DNA of 34,192 nt, taken from Deltaproteobacteria bacterium. Its GTDB lineage: Bacteria > Myxococcota_A > Polyangia > Fen-1088. The stretch's first letter is position 1, and each line of letters opens with the position of its first letter. Positions 1 through 6,644 of the stretch are shown one piece after another. The notes below the pieces were generated by a model. The model was given only the letters and a program-made list of their open reading frames with translations, searched no databases and was not told the origin of the DNA. The stretch lies in contig JAFGPX010000130.1 in NCBI GenBank assembly GCA_016935975.1, positions 1 through 34,192 of the forward strand, written 5' to 3'. Both the position numbers and the translations under genes were made by a program.

Positions 1-1
1 C

Positions 2-208
2 CAGCCCCAGTCCCTCCGTGACGTCTCCGTTTCCCTCGATAACGTCGGCCAGGTCGAGATGGCGCGCGGGAACCTGGGCGGGGCGCGGAAGCAATTCGAG
101 GAAAGCCTGCGCATCCTTGCTGGCCTGGAGCGCGACGGCAGACTGTTTCCCGAGTGGCGCCGCGATATTGCCTGGGTCAAGCAGCAGCTCGCGCGGCTCG
201 GCGCCTAG
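2..208 (+). CDS. C-terminal fragment of a TPR-repeat protein (partial)
   Basis: The reading frame is open from the window edge and ends at TAG 206-208, giving 68 residues. The visible part contains SLRDVSVSLDNVGQVEMARG followed by GARKQFEESLRILAGL. This is the helix-turn-helix pattern of a tetratricopeptide repeat of the kind found in large NB-ARC/kinase/TPR regulators. The last residues (FPEWRRDIAWVKQQLARLGA) are a typical amphipathic capping helix. The upstream part of the gene lies outside the window, so the effector domain and the start are unknown. TPRs mediate protein-protein contacts; nothing more specific can be said. Confidence 0.75.
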   Translation, partial: QPQSLRDVSVSLDNVGQVEMARGNLGGARKQFEESLRILAGLERDGRLFPEWRRDIAWVKQQLARLGA

Positions 209-263
209 CCCGCGTTATTCGTGAGACGCGCTCTACCCTGGTGTCCGTGCGGGCTAGGCAATT

Positions 264-527
264 GTGAGCTTTCGCGTCGAATACCTGGAAAGCGTGGTCC
301 GCGAAGACGTCCCGAAGCTGTCCAATGGGGTTCGCCTTCGCATTCGCCGGGCCATCGAGGACAAGCTCACCACGCACCCCGTGGAATGTGGCAAGCCGCT
401 ACGCCCGAGCTTCAAGGGCGCGCGGCGCCTGCGCGTGGAGGATTGGCGCGTGATCTACACGATCGAGCCTCCGGATGTGGTTCTGGTCGTGAAGATCGGC
501 CACCGGCGAGAAGTGGACGAACCGTAG
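264..527 (+). CDS. RelE/ParE-superfamily toxin-like protein, apparently orphan
   Basis: This is an 87-residue protein starting with GTG at 264. The pattern PLRPSFKGARRLRVEDWRVIYTI followed by VVLVVKIGHRREV matches the beta-sheet core of the RelE/ParE/HigB superfamily, where the Arg of the R-L-R-V segment and the Arg/Tyr of W-R-V-I-Y lie near the active site. Known RelE proteins cleave mRNA on the ribosome, while ParE relatives poison gyrase; the sequence alone does not separate these. Only 55 nt separate it from the upstream TPR gene and no antitoxin-sized frame adjoins it on either side (downstream is a hairpin array). It is therefore either an orphan toxin, a remnant, or paired with an unlinked antitoxin. 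Length is normal for the family. Confidence 0.72.
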   Translation: MSFRVEYLESVVREDVPKLSNGVRLRIRRAIEDKLTTHPVECGKPLRPSFKGARRLRVEDWRVIYTIEPPDVVLVVKIGHRREVDEP

Positions 528-654
528 AGGACTGCCGCGAACGGGCGCAACGATCCGCGACGGCAAGCTGGAGGTCGTGCCGAATCCGTCGTAGAGGCGC
601 AATTCATTGCGCCCCCTATGTCCGGCGGGCGCGAGATTGACAATGCCCCTCACC

Positions 655-767
655 GGCCGCGCCTTGCGCGGCCTGCCTCTCCCCTGCGGGGCGAGGCGAT
701 ACGGCCGCGCGTTGCGCGGCCTGCCTCTCCCCTGCGGGGCGAGGCGATACGGCCGCTGGCGCGGCCG
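655..767. repeat. Alternating hairpin array (A-B-A-B-A')
   Basis: Hairpin A is GGCCGCGC-NTT-GCGCGGCC at 655-673 and 703-721, with a shortened form CGGCCGC-TGGC-GCGGCCG at 750-767. Hairpin B is CCTCTCCCC-TGC-GGGGCGAGG at 676-696 and 724-744, with one mismatch in the stem. The two alternate with a 48-bp period. The array sits between a plus-strand toxin gene ending at 527 and a minus-strand radical SAM gene ending at 786, so it may act as a bidirectional transcription barrier. There is no T-run. The rest of the 528-785 gap shows no gene. Confidence 0.8.
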
Positions 768-785
768 TGGCAGTGTGCCGTCGTC

Positions 786-2063
786 TTACCCCGATTTTCC
801 CGGGCTGGCCGGCCTGCCGAAGCGCTTGTCGGCCAGTTCCGTACGGCGGGGAACGAAGGTGCCGTCGGCCATCTCCTTGCCGACCACCTTCTGCAGGAGC
901 TTGTACATCTTGTAGGTCTGCGGCTCGTCCTTGTAGAAGGCGTCCCAGGCCCAGTGGTAGAGCTCGAGCAAGCGGTCGGGCGACATGTGGCGCGGCCTAT
1001 AGACCACCTTGTCGGCGGTGTAGAGATCCCAGTCCGAGGTCAGGATGCGGTCCTCCTTGACCAGATCGTTGCGCGAGCGCGTGTGCGGGAAGGGGGTCAG
1101 CACCGTGAACTCGGCCAGGTCGAGCTCGATCTCCAGCAGGAAGTCGACCAGGCGCTTGATGTCGTCTTCCGTGTGCTCGTCGAGGCCGAGCAGGATGGTG
1201 CCCTCGACCGCGATGCCGTGCGCGTGGTAGCGCTCGATGCGGCGGCGGATGAAGTCCGAGGTGTCGAACACGGCCTGGTAGACGTACCAGGCGCCGGCCT
1301 GCGCCGCGAGGTCCAGCACCTCCTCGTCGTTCTCGATGGGGTGCGAGCACCACTTCTTCTTGAGCGGAATCATCTGGCGGAAGAGCTCCAGCTCCCACGC
1401 CTTGCTCTGGGCCAGGGAGTTGTCGACGACGAACAGGCGGTTGTTGTCGATGCCGGCCAACTCCTCGACGACCTTGTCGAAGGGCCGCGGCCGGAAGCTG
1501 CGGCCGCCCAGGTAGTTGACCGCGCAGGGGTAGCACCGAAAGCGGCAGCCGCGCGAGGCGTGGAACAGGTCCACCATGCGCACGCCCTTGTAGTTGTAGA
1601 GATCGCGCTTGAGGAGCGAGCGCCGCGCCGGTCCGACCAGCTCGACGGGCGCGGGGCTGTCGAGATAGTCGTAGGTCGGTCGGAGCCGCCCCTGGCGAAA
1701 ATCGTCGAGCACCTGCTCCATGCGGCCCTCGGCCTCGCCGATGAACACGGCGTCCGCGTGCGCCTGCGTCTCCTCGGCGTGGAGCTGGGTGCCGATGCCC
1801 CCGCAGATGACCTTGAGGCCGCGGCGCCGAAACTCGTCCGCGATGGCCCAGCCGCGCTTGACCTGGCTCGACAGCATCATCGAGATGCCGACGAGGTCCG
1901 CTTGCGCGTCGAAGTCGATGGCCTCGACGTTCTCGTCCACGAACTCCACCTCGACGTCGGGCGGCAGGGCCGCCGCGAACACCACCGGCCCGTGCGGCGG
2001 CAGGTGGAACTCGGTCTGCCCCGAGAGCTTCGGCCACCGGGGATAGATGAGCAGGAACTTCAC
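786..2063 (-). CDS. B12-binding-domain radical SAM protein
   Basis: I chose the GTG at 2063 (425 aa, beginning MKFLLIYPRWPKL), because the Rossmann-like N-terminal strand that opens cobalamin-binding radical SAM proteins starts exactly there; upstream in-frame codons look non-coding. Residues 1-125 form the B12-binding-like domain (strand/loop segments at VEFVDENVEAIDF, DLVGISMM, VICGGIGTQLHAEET). The radical SAM domain follows, with the [4Fe-4S] motif C173-x3-C177-x2-C180 in ASRGCRFRCYPC. LLGLDEHTEDDIKRLVDFL and FTVLTPFPHT are typical of the later TIM-barrel strands. Relatives include BchE-, HpnJ- and HpnP-type enzymes acting on lipids or tetrapyrroles. The substrate is unknown, and no canonical DxHxxG cobalamin motif is visible. 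It is monocistronic as far as can be seen. Confidence 0.85.
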   Translation of the reverse strand: MKFLLIYPRWPKLSGQTEFHLPPHGPVVFAAALPPDVEVEFVDENVEAIDFDAQADLVGISMMLSSQVKRGWAIADEFRRRGLKVICGGIGTQLHAEETQAHADAVFIGEAEGRMEQVLDDFRQGRLRPTYDYLDSPAPVELVGPARRSLLKRDLYNYKGVRMVDLFHASRGCRFRCYPCAVNYLGGRSFRPRPFDKVVEELAGIDNNRLFVVDNSLAQSKAWELELFRQMIPLKKKWCSHPIENDEEVLDLAAQAGAWYVYQAVFDTSDFIRRRIERYHAHGIAVEGTILLGLDEHTEDDIKRLVDFLLEIELDLAEFTVLTPFPHTRSRNDLVKEDRILTSDWDLYTADKVVYRPRHMSPDRLLELYHWAWDAFYKDEPQTYKMYKLLQKVVGKEMADGTFVPRRTELADKRFGRPASPGKSG

Positions 2064-2103
2064 GGCACAGTTCTTAGCATGGGGGTTATGGAGGATCACG
2101 ATT

Positions 2104-2142
2104 GAGGGCGCAGAGGGAACGGCGGGCCGAGAGGGCAGGCGG
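2104..2142. repeat. Half copy of the dispersed purine-rich element (E1)
   Basis: The plus strand reads GAGGGCGCAGAGGGAACGG and then GGGCCGAGAGGGCAGGCGG. This resembles the purine-rich arm of the palindromes at 32225-32352. It lies in the 82-nt gap between the radical SAM start and the end of the PIN toxin gene. No matching second arm is visible here. Confidence 0.4.
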
Positions 2143-2145
2143 ACG

Positions 2146-2538
2146 TCACAACAGCTCGATGCGGGCATGGTGGCCGGACGTTGCTGCCATTCTCCCGTCG
2201 AGAGTCAGCAGTGGAGCGCGCAAGCCCTCGGCCAGGGCGACGTACATCGCGTCGTAGGCAGAGAGGTTGGCGCGCAAGACCCAGGCCCGGGGGAGGAGAG
2301 AAGCGGTGTCGTGCAGACGCAGGCCCAGCAACGGAAGATCCCGCAGCGCTTGTCGGCCGCGGAGATCCGAGAGCTGTCGTGAGCGGTTCAGCCGGCGGAG
2401 CACGCTCAGCACTTCCACCCCGACCAGGCTTGGCGCGTGCCACGATTCTCCTGGAGCCGGGCAACGGGCATGCAGAGCCATGGCGCGCTCGCCACCAAGC
2501 AGGAGTTCCACAACCACGGAGGCGTCGAGAACAATCAC
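2146..2538 (-). CDS. vapC: PIN-domain ribonuclease toxin (VapC/FitB type)
   Basis: This is a 130-residue PIN domain with the expected acidic quartet: D5 (IVLDASVVVE), E42 (GVEVLSVLRR), D96 (SAYDAMYVALAE) and D114 (LLTLDGRM). These residues bind Mg/Mn in VapC-type endoribonucleases, which usually cut tRNA or rRNA; the actual target here is unknown. It starts with GTG (complement of 2536-2538), and this codon overlaps the antitoxin stop as GTGA. That implies translational coupling, with toxin made only after antitoxin. Length and motif order are normal for the family. Confidence 0.9.
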   Translation of the reverse strand: MIVLDASVVVELLLGGERAMALHARCPAPGESWHAPSLVGVEVLSVLRRLNRSRQLSDLRGRQALRDLPLLGLRLHDTASLLPRAWVLRANLSAYDAMYVALAEGLRAPLLTLDGRMAATSGHHARIELL

Positions 2539-2765
2539 GCTCGGTCTCGTTCCTCGCGCAGGGCTCGCACGATCGCCGAGCGCGAGACCACGGGACGTAG
2601 CTTGGCGAGCCGTGCAAGGATCTCGGTTGGCGCGGGACGCTTGCTCGATTGCTGCAGCTCAGCCAGAAGATAGTCGGAAAGCGACATCCGCGATTGGCGC
2701 GCGAGACGGGTCAGCCGCTTGTGCACGGCATCGGGAACGTGCCGCACCTGAATCATCTTGGCCAT
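2535..2765 (-). CDS. Ribbon-helix-helix antitoxin (FitA/VapB-like)
   Basis: The protein has 76 residues. The N-terminus MIQVRHVPDAVHKRLTRLA and then SRMSLSDYLLAEL is the classic ribbon-helix-helix DNA-binding fold of FitA-like antitoxins (beta strand IQVRHVP, then two helices). The C-terminal part (TEILARLAKLRPVVSRSAIV) would wrap the PIN toxin. The start chosen is ATG 2765, because the RHH strand begins at once; a further in-frame ATG lies at 2756. It overlaps the toxin by 4 nt. Upstream is a perfect 7-bp inverted repeat overlapping a promoter-like sequence, consistent with autoregulation by the toxin-antitoxin complex. Confidence 0.88.
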   Translation of the reverse strand: MAKMIQVRHVPDAVHKRLTRLARQSRMSLSDYLLAELQQSSKRPAPTEILARLAKLRPVVSRSAIVRALREERDRA

Positions 2766-2771
2766 GCCCCA

Positions 2772-2799
2772 AGGATACCTGCATGTGGAACACATGCAA
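2772..2799 (-). promoter_or_regulatory. Candidate toxin-antitoxin promoter and operator
   Basis: On the minus strand TTGCAT (2799-2794) and TATCCT (2777-2772) are separated by 16 nt and resemble -35 and -10 boxes. A perfect inverted repeat, GCATGTG-GAA-CACATGC (2781-2797), overlaps the -35 box and spacer. Such palindromes are the usual binding sites of RHH antitoxins. The -10 box ends only 6 nt from the ATG, so the transcript would be leaderless or nearly so. The assignment is inference from sequence only. Confidence 0.55.
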
Positions 2800-2809
2800 C
2801 AGACATCCC

Positions 2810-2836
2810 GCCCTCCGTGCCCTCCGTGGTTCGTGC
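2810..2836. repeat. Half copy of the dispersed element (E2)
   Basis: CCCTCCGTGCCCTCCGTGGT followed by TCGTGC matches, with one or two changes, the right arm of the palindrome at 32321-32335. It stands between the toxin-antitoxin promoter and the 3' end of the DUF3261-like gene. No left arm is seen. Confidence 0.5.
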
Positions 2837-2850
2837 CGGAGGGATCCTCG

Positions 2851-3504
2851 CTATTCGCGATCGACGAGCTGCATGTCCAGGGTGTAGCCGCCGGCGCCGG
2901 GCACCGTCAGGCGCACGTGCGGGAAGAAGCCGCCTTGCGGGACGCCCGCAAGCTCGATCCGACGGGTGACGTTCGCCCCGCGGAAGGTGCGAATCCGCGC
3001 CGGGCCGCTTTGCCCCAGCTCCACCTCGGTGGCCTCGTGCCGGGTCGGCGCCCAGCGGCACACGGTGGCGCCGCCGGCAGCTCTGCCGATGTCCTCGGGC
3101 TCGCCGGCAGGCGGCAGGAAGGCGGCGCCCACGTCGGCCAGCAAGGCCAGGGCGAAGTCGGAGCGATCGAAGGGGGGCACGGCGCGCTGGATGGCCAGGC
3201 CGCCGCTGCCGCCCCGCTTGTGCACCGCCTCGAAGAGGGTGATGCCCTCGGGCGAGAGCAGGACGGCGTGCAGTCCCTCGGCGGTGGCCGCGAGCACGCC
3301 GAGGAGCGCGCCGTTGTAGCCCAAGGGCAGGGTGGCCAGGATGGTGTGCGTGGCCCGCCAGGGTTGCGGCGGGAAGGCCTGCTGGCAGCGGGCGGCGGCA
3401 TCGGCTTCGGCCGCGGCAGGCAGCGAGACCAGGGGCGGCAGGGGCGAGCGCGCGCAGGCCGCGACCAGGGCGAAAAGCGAGGTGGCAAGGCAGCGCAGCT
3501 TCAT
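2851..3504 (-). CDS. DUF3261-like lipoprotein
   Basis: This is a 217-residue protein. The N-terminus MKLRCLATSLFALVAACARS has a lipoprotein signal peptide with lipobox VAAC, so Cys17 would be lipidated. The body (HTILATLPLGYNGALLGVLA, then GLHAVLLSPEGITLFEA) follows the pattern of DUF3261 proteins, which accompany LolA-like genes in aryl-polyene clusters. By analogy it may accept a lipid-linked product at the outer membrane, working with the adjacent LolA-like carrier as LolB works with LolA; this is inference. It is the last gene of the minus-strand operon, and its ATG overlaps the LolA-like stop as ATGA. Confidence 0.7.
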   Translation of the reverse strand: MKLRCLATSLFALVAACARSPLPPLVSLPAAAEADAAARCQQAFPPQPWRATHTILATLPLGYNGALLGVLAATAEGLHAVLLSPEGITLFEAVHKRGGSGGLAIQRAVPPFDRSDFALALLADVGAAFLPPAGEPEDIGRAAGGATVCRWAPTRHEATEVELGQSGPARIRTFRGANVTRRIELAGVPQGGFFPHVRLTVPGAGGYTLDMQLVDRE

Positions 3505-4127
3505 CGCGGCGGCTCGAAGCGCTCGTCGGGGAGGTCTTGGTTGGCGCGGAGGTCGTCGAAGGCGATGTGCGTGACGCCTTCGCCGTGCTCGAAGATGTCG
3601 ATGGCGCCGACCGTGCCGGGCTTCTCGCCGAAGCTGATGGCGATGGCCGCGATGATCTTGCCGAGCGACGGATCGAGCGGGACGAGCCTGACGTGGGCGG
3701 GCCGACCCTTGCCAGGAGGCCGCAACTCGGGCCGGAAGGTCTTGCTGGCGTTGAAATTGCCGTCGAGCCACAGGCCGATCTCGCCCAGGACCAGCTTCAT
3801 GGCCTCGAGCTTGGCGCTGTGGTCGGTCACCCATTCGTGGCCGCGCCGAAGCCAGCGCTGGGCGTTGCCCTTGCGCACGACCAGCAAGGTGGCAAGCGGG
3901 CTCTGGTACTCCCAGCGCAGATCGTCCGGCCGCCGGTAGGCGAGGATGCCGCGCGAGACGAGAGGCTTCCTGAGGATCCTGAGCGTGCGCGTCTGCGTGA
4001 AGGACGCCTGCAGCGTCTTCAGGGTGGATGCGGCCTCGCGGATGCTGTCCAGACTCTGGTACCAGGCGGCCGGCGCGGCGGGCGCATCGGCGCCGAGCAG
4101 GAAGGCGAAAAGCAGCAGGCCGCGCAC
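3501..4127 (-). CDS. LolA-like periplasmic lipid/lipoprotein carrier
   Basis: This is a 208-residue protein with a short signal peptide (MRGLLLFAFLLGADAPAAPA, cleavage near residue 20). The mature start (SLDSIREAASTLKTLQASFT) and RKPLVSRGILAYRRPDDLRW match the LolA-like half-barrel family, where a conserved Q-x-F-T-Q-T strand and R-x-P-L-x-S-x-G signature occur. Such homologues are found in aryl-polyene clusters, probably moving the lipidic product across the periplasm. The GTG start lies 2 nt from the ketoreductase stop, and the stop overlaps the next gene. The alternative is a generic chaperone LolA, but clustering and divergence argue for the specialised role. Confidence 0.75.
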   Translation of the reverse strand: MRGLLLFAFLLGADAPAAPAAWYQSLDSIREAASTLKTLQASFTQTRTLRILRKPLVSRGILAYRRPDDLRWEYQSPLATLLVVRKGNAQRWLRRGHEWVTDHSAKLEAMKLVLGEIGLWLDGNFNASKTFRPELRPPGKGRPAHVRLVPLDPSLGKIIAAIAISFGEKPGTVGAIDIFEHGEGVTHIAFDDLRANQDLPDERFEPPR

Positions 4128-4129
4128 CG

Positions 4130-4870
4130 CTACACCATGCCGCCGTTGACCGAGATGACCTGGCCCGTGATGTACGAGGCGTCGTCGGAGCACAGGAAGC
4201 GCACCACGCGCGCGACTTCCTCGGGCTTGCCGGTGCGGGCCATGGGCACCAGCTTCTTGAGCTGGTCGAGCGGTAGCTCGCGGGTCATGTCCGTGTCGAT
4301 GATCCCCGGCGCCACCACGTTCACGCGGATGCCGATGCGCGCCACCTCGGCGGCCAGGGCGCGCGTCGCGCCCATGAGCCCCGCCTTGGCCGCGGCGTAG
4401 TTGGTCTGGCCGCGGTTGCCGACCAGGCCCGACACCGACGAGATGGTGACCACGCTGCCCCGCTTGTTCGGGATCATTTTCTGGACGACCGGCTTGGTCA
4501 CGTTGAAAAAGCCGCCGAGCGAGGTGTCGGTCACCTTGCGCCAGTCCGCGGCCGGCATCATCACGAACAGGTTGTCGGCCACGACGCCGGCGTTGTTGAC
4601 CAGCACCTCGACGCGCTCGTGGCGCGACAGCAGGCTCGCCAGGGCGGCCTCGGCCGCGGCCTCGTCGGCGACGTCGAACGGGCACAGCTCGCCGCTGCCG
4701 CCGCCCGCTTGGATGCGCGCCAGGGTTTCCCGAGCGGCTGCCTCGTTGCTCTTGTAGTTCACGGCCACGTGCAGCCCCGTGGTGGCCAGCTCGACGGCGA
4801 TGGCGCGGCCGATGCCGCGGCTGGCGCCGGTGACCAGGGCCAGGGCGGGGGGAAGGGCGGGCTCGGTCAT
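4130..4870 (-). CDS. fabG: 3-oxoacyl-ACP reductase (SDR family, FabG/ApeQ-like)
   Basis: The 246-residue classical short-chain dehydrogenase reduces 3-oxoacyl-ACP to 3-hydroxyacyl-ACP with NAD(P)H. The nucleotide-binding TGASRGIG is at 14-21, NNAG at 92-95, and the catalytic Ser145, Tyr158 and Lys162 (NYAAAK) are all present; the C-terminus ISVNGGMV is typical of FabG. In the cluster it would supply the beta-keto reduction step before dehydration. Its ATG overlaps the stop of the preceding dehydratase gene as ATGA, so the two are translationally coupled. It is most likely the cluster-specific enzyme rather than the housekeeping FabG. Confidence 0.92.
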   Translation of the reverse strand: MTEPALPPALALVTGASRGIGRAIAVELATTGLHVAVNYKSNEAAARETLARIQAGGGSGELCPFDVADEAAAEAALASLLSRHERVEVLVNNAGVVADNLFVMMPAADWRKVTDTSLGGFFNVTKPVVQKMIPNKRGSVVTISSVSGLVGNRGQTNYAAAKAGLMGATRALAAEVARIGIRVNVVAPGIIDTDMTRELPLDQLKKLVPMARTGKPEEVARVVRFLCSDDASYITGQVISVNGGMV

Positions 4871-5313
4871 GTCTGTTCTCCGGGTTGCGGGTCCAGGTCG
4901 GGGCGGAAGGCCTGAATCCCTGCGCGAAGCCATACCATGCCCGCGGCGTCTCTGACTTCGCCCTCGAAAGCCAGGTAGTTGGTGGCGCCGTGCGAGATCT
5001 GGACCTGGCACGAAAGCCGCGCGCCCACGGGCACGGTCGGCCGCGCCAAGGTGGCGTGGGGAATGCCGACTAGCAGCCCGCCGATGCCGCTCTCCTTCTC
5101 GTGCCGCTCCTTCCACCCCTGCAGAACCGCCGCGCTTTGCGCAATCAGCTCGACGAGCACCAGGGCGCGGATCTCGCCGACGTGCGCCGTGGGCCAGGTG
5201 TCGCGCACGGTGGCTGCGGTTTCGATGGCCCATTCGCCGACCGTGACGATCTCCTCCACGAGGCGCATGGGCCGGCGGTGGGGAATCAGCTTTTCGATGT
5301 CGAGGGTCGCCAT
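4867..5313 (-). CDS. ApeP/FabZ-like 3-hydroxyacyl-ACP dehydratase (hot-dog fold)
   Basis: This is a 148-residue single hot-dog domain starting MATLDIEKLIPHRRPMRLVE. The IPHRRPMRLVEEI opening and VLVELIAQSAAVLQGW (Glu55 at the place of the FabZ/FabA catalytic acid) define the dehydratase helix. His44 in PTAHVGEI sits about where the FabZ active-site His precedes that helix, but the usual G-H-F-P motif is missing, as in the ApeP-type branch. It should remove water from 3-hydroxyacyl-ACP, alone or as partner of the ApeI-like domain encoded at 8308. The ATG is joined to the upstream stop as TGATG. Confidence 0.8.
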   Translation of the reverse strand: MATLDIEKLIPHRRPMRLVEEIVTVGEWAIETAATVRDTWPTAHVGEIRALVLVELIAQSAAVLQGWKERHEKESGIGGLLVGIPHATLARPTVPVGARLSCQVQISHGATNYLAFEGEVRDAAGMVWLRAGIQAFRPDLDPQPGEQT

Positions 5314-6164
5314 CAGACGCCGGCTCCGGCCAGGGCGATCCACGACGGCGGGGCCGGGCCATTGACGAGCGGGGACATGGTCAATCCCGTGACCGCGTCG
5401 CAGAGCACGCCGGCCTCGTCGGAAAGCCAGAGATCGCAGAGCACCCGGCGCGGCGAGACGAAGCGAGGGGCCACGACGCAGCGGCGCTCCCCGGCGGCGA
5501 CGGGCCTATGCAGAACGCGCGCGGCGAAGCCGGTGGGGTAGGCGATGTAGCCGGCGTAGCGCTGGCCCCACAGGCAGGCGAGGTGCATGGCGGCGTCGAG
5601 CAGGAAGGGACAGCCGGCCAGGGGCGGCGGCCGCCGGGGCGGCTCCGGCGAGCGCACCAGGCCGGTCGCGCCCGCGCGCCCCAGGCGGATGGTCCCGCGC
5701 AGGTTGCGGTAGCGCGGGCCGAATGGAATCAACTCGCGGTACACGCGGTCGGCCTCGATCTCGAAGTCGAAATCGGGCGCTGGCGAAGCGGACGGAGGGC
5801 TCGGGGGCGGCGCGAAGGTGGCCACCGCGTGCTCGCGCAGGCGCTTCATCCGGTTCGGCAGGCCGATGGTGGAGGTGAGCGAGGCGCGCAAGCCGGTTTC
5901 GAGGCTCGCCAACCGGACCGCGAAGGTGCAGCGCGGAACCGCCTGCACGAGCAGAAAGCGGGGGAAGACCACATCCGTCATGGCCAACGGCAAAGGCAGG
6001 CTGTCGCCCCAGCCCATGTGCCCCGCCGCGAAACGCGCGAGCAGCTCGAGCAGCTCGACCGCGGGCACCGTGGCCTTGCCCGCGATGCGATGGTCCGCCA
6101 CGTCCGGCAGGTCCGGCAGGACCGCGGGCAAGGTGACGGGTTGGCTGGCCGGCACGGCTGTCAC
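5313..6164 (-). CDS. Stand-alone polyketide-synthase-type dehydratase (double hot-dog)
   Basis: This 283-residue protein looks like a PKS dehydratase domain excised as its own gene. The N-terminal hot-dog has the H-x3-G-x4-P motif in ADHRIAGKATVPAVELLE (His25), and the C-terminal hot-dog has D190 in CPFLLDAAMHLACLWGQ, together the expected His/Asp catalytic pair. GPRYRNLRGTIRLG is also typical of PKS-DH. A Pro-rich linker at about 119-130 joins the halves. The start is GTG overlapping the thioesterase TGA (GTGA). A free-standing PKS-DH beside two smaller dehydratases is unusual; it may act on a different chain length. Confidence 0.8.
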   Translation of the reverse strand: MTAVPASQPVTLPAVLPDLPDVADHRIAGKATVPAVELLELLARFAAGHMGWGDSLPLPLAMTDVVFPRFLLVQAVPRCTFAVRLASLETGLRASLTSTIGLPNRMKRLREHAVATFAPPPSPPSASPAPDFDFEIEADRVYRELIPFGPRYRNLRGTIRLGRAGATGLVRSPEPPRRPPPLAGCPFLLDAAMHLACLWGQRYAGYIAYPTGFAARVLHRPVAAGERRCVVAPRFVSPRRVLCDLWLSDEAGVLCDAVTGLTMSPLVNGPAPPSWIALAGAGV

Positions 6165-6640
6165 TTGGGGAAGTCGTGGAAGATCCCGACGGTGATCGGG
6201 TCGACGGCGACCGGCCGGCCCTTGCGGTTGGTCGCGCAGTGGCGCGTGAGACCCCGACACAGCACGAGGCCGTTTTCGGCGTGCGTGACGACGTAGTCGA
6301 AGTCCACGCGCACGGCGGCCAGCTCGCGGAAGCGGGTGTGCACGAAGATGGGGGCGTCGTACTCGATGGGCCGGAAGAAATCCAGGCCGAGCTGGAAGAT
6401 GGGATAGACGAAGCCGTCGGCCTCGACCTTGGCGAGCGGGAAGCCCGCGTCGCGCAGCAGGGTCGAGCGGCCCAGCTCGAAGAAGCGGAAGTAGTTGCCG
6501 TGGTAGACGACGCCCGTGCGATCCGTGTCGGCGAAGAGCACGCGGTAGGCGACGCGGTGCCAGACCAGGCCCGCAACCGCGTCGCGCACGTAGCGGGCGT
6601 CGGCGGGGTAGGGGACGGGCTGGAAGTCGGGCGCGCGCAT
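6161..6640 (-). CDS. Acyl-CoA/acyl-ACP thioesterase (4HBT/YbgC-like)
   Basis: This is a 159-residue hot-dog thioesterase. The signature FADTDRTGVVYHGNYFRFFE carries the catalytic Asp40 (second Asp of D-x-D-x2-G-V-V-Y). The remaining strands (FFRPIEYDAPIFVHTRF) agree with the 4-hydroxybenzoyl-CoA thioesterase family. In the cluster it could release or proofread chains, or edit mis-primed carrier protein; thioesterases of this type occur in aryl-polyene loci. The start at ATG 6640 lies 4 nt past the ketosynthase stop. Confidence 0.87.
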   Translation of the reverse strand: MRAPDFQPVPYPADARYVRDAVAGLVWHRVAYRVLFADTDRTGVVYHGNYFRFFELGRSTLLRDAGFPLAKVEADGFVYPIFQLGLDFFRPIEYDAPIFVHTRFRELAAVRVDFDYVVTHAENGLVLCRGLTRHCATNRKGRPVAVDPITVGIFHDFPK

Positions 6641-6644
6641 GGCC

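Noticed and set aside
655-767. CRISPR array
   Set aside because: The 48-bp periodicity has no unique spacers, and the units are self-complementary hairpins. There are no cas genes.
618-2105. Long plus-strand frame opposite the radical SAM gene
   Set aside because: Antisense shadow of a gene with clear Cys motif and homology. Composition is biased and no domain is seen.
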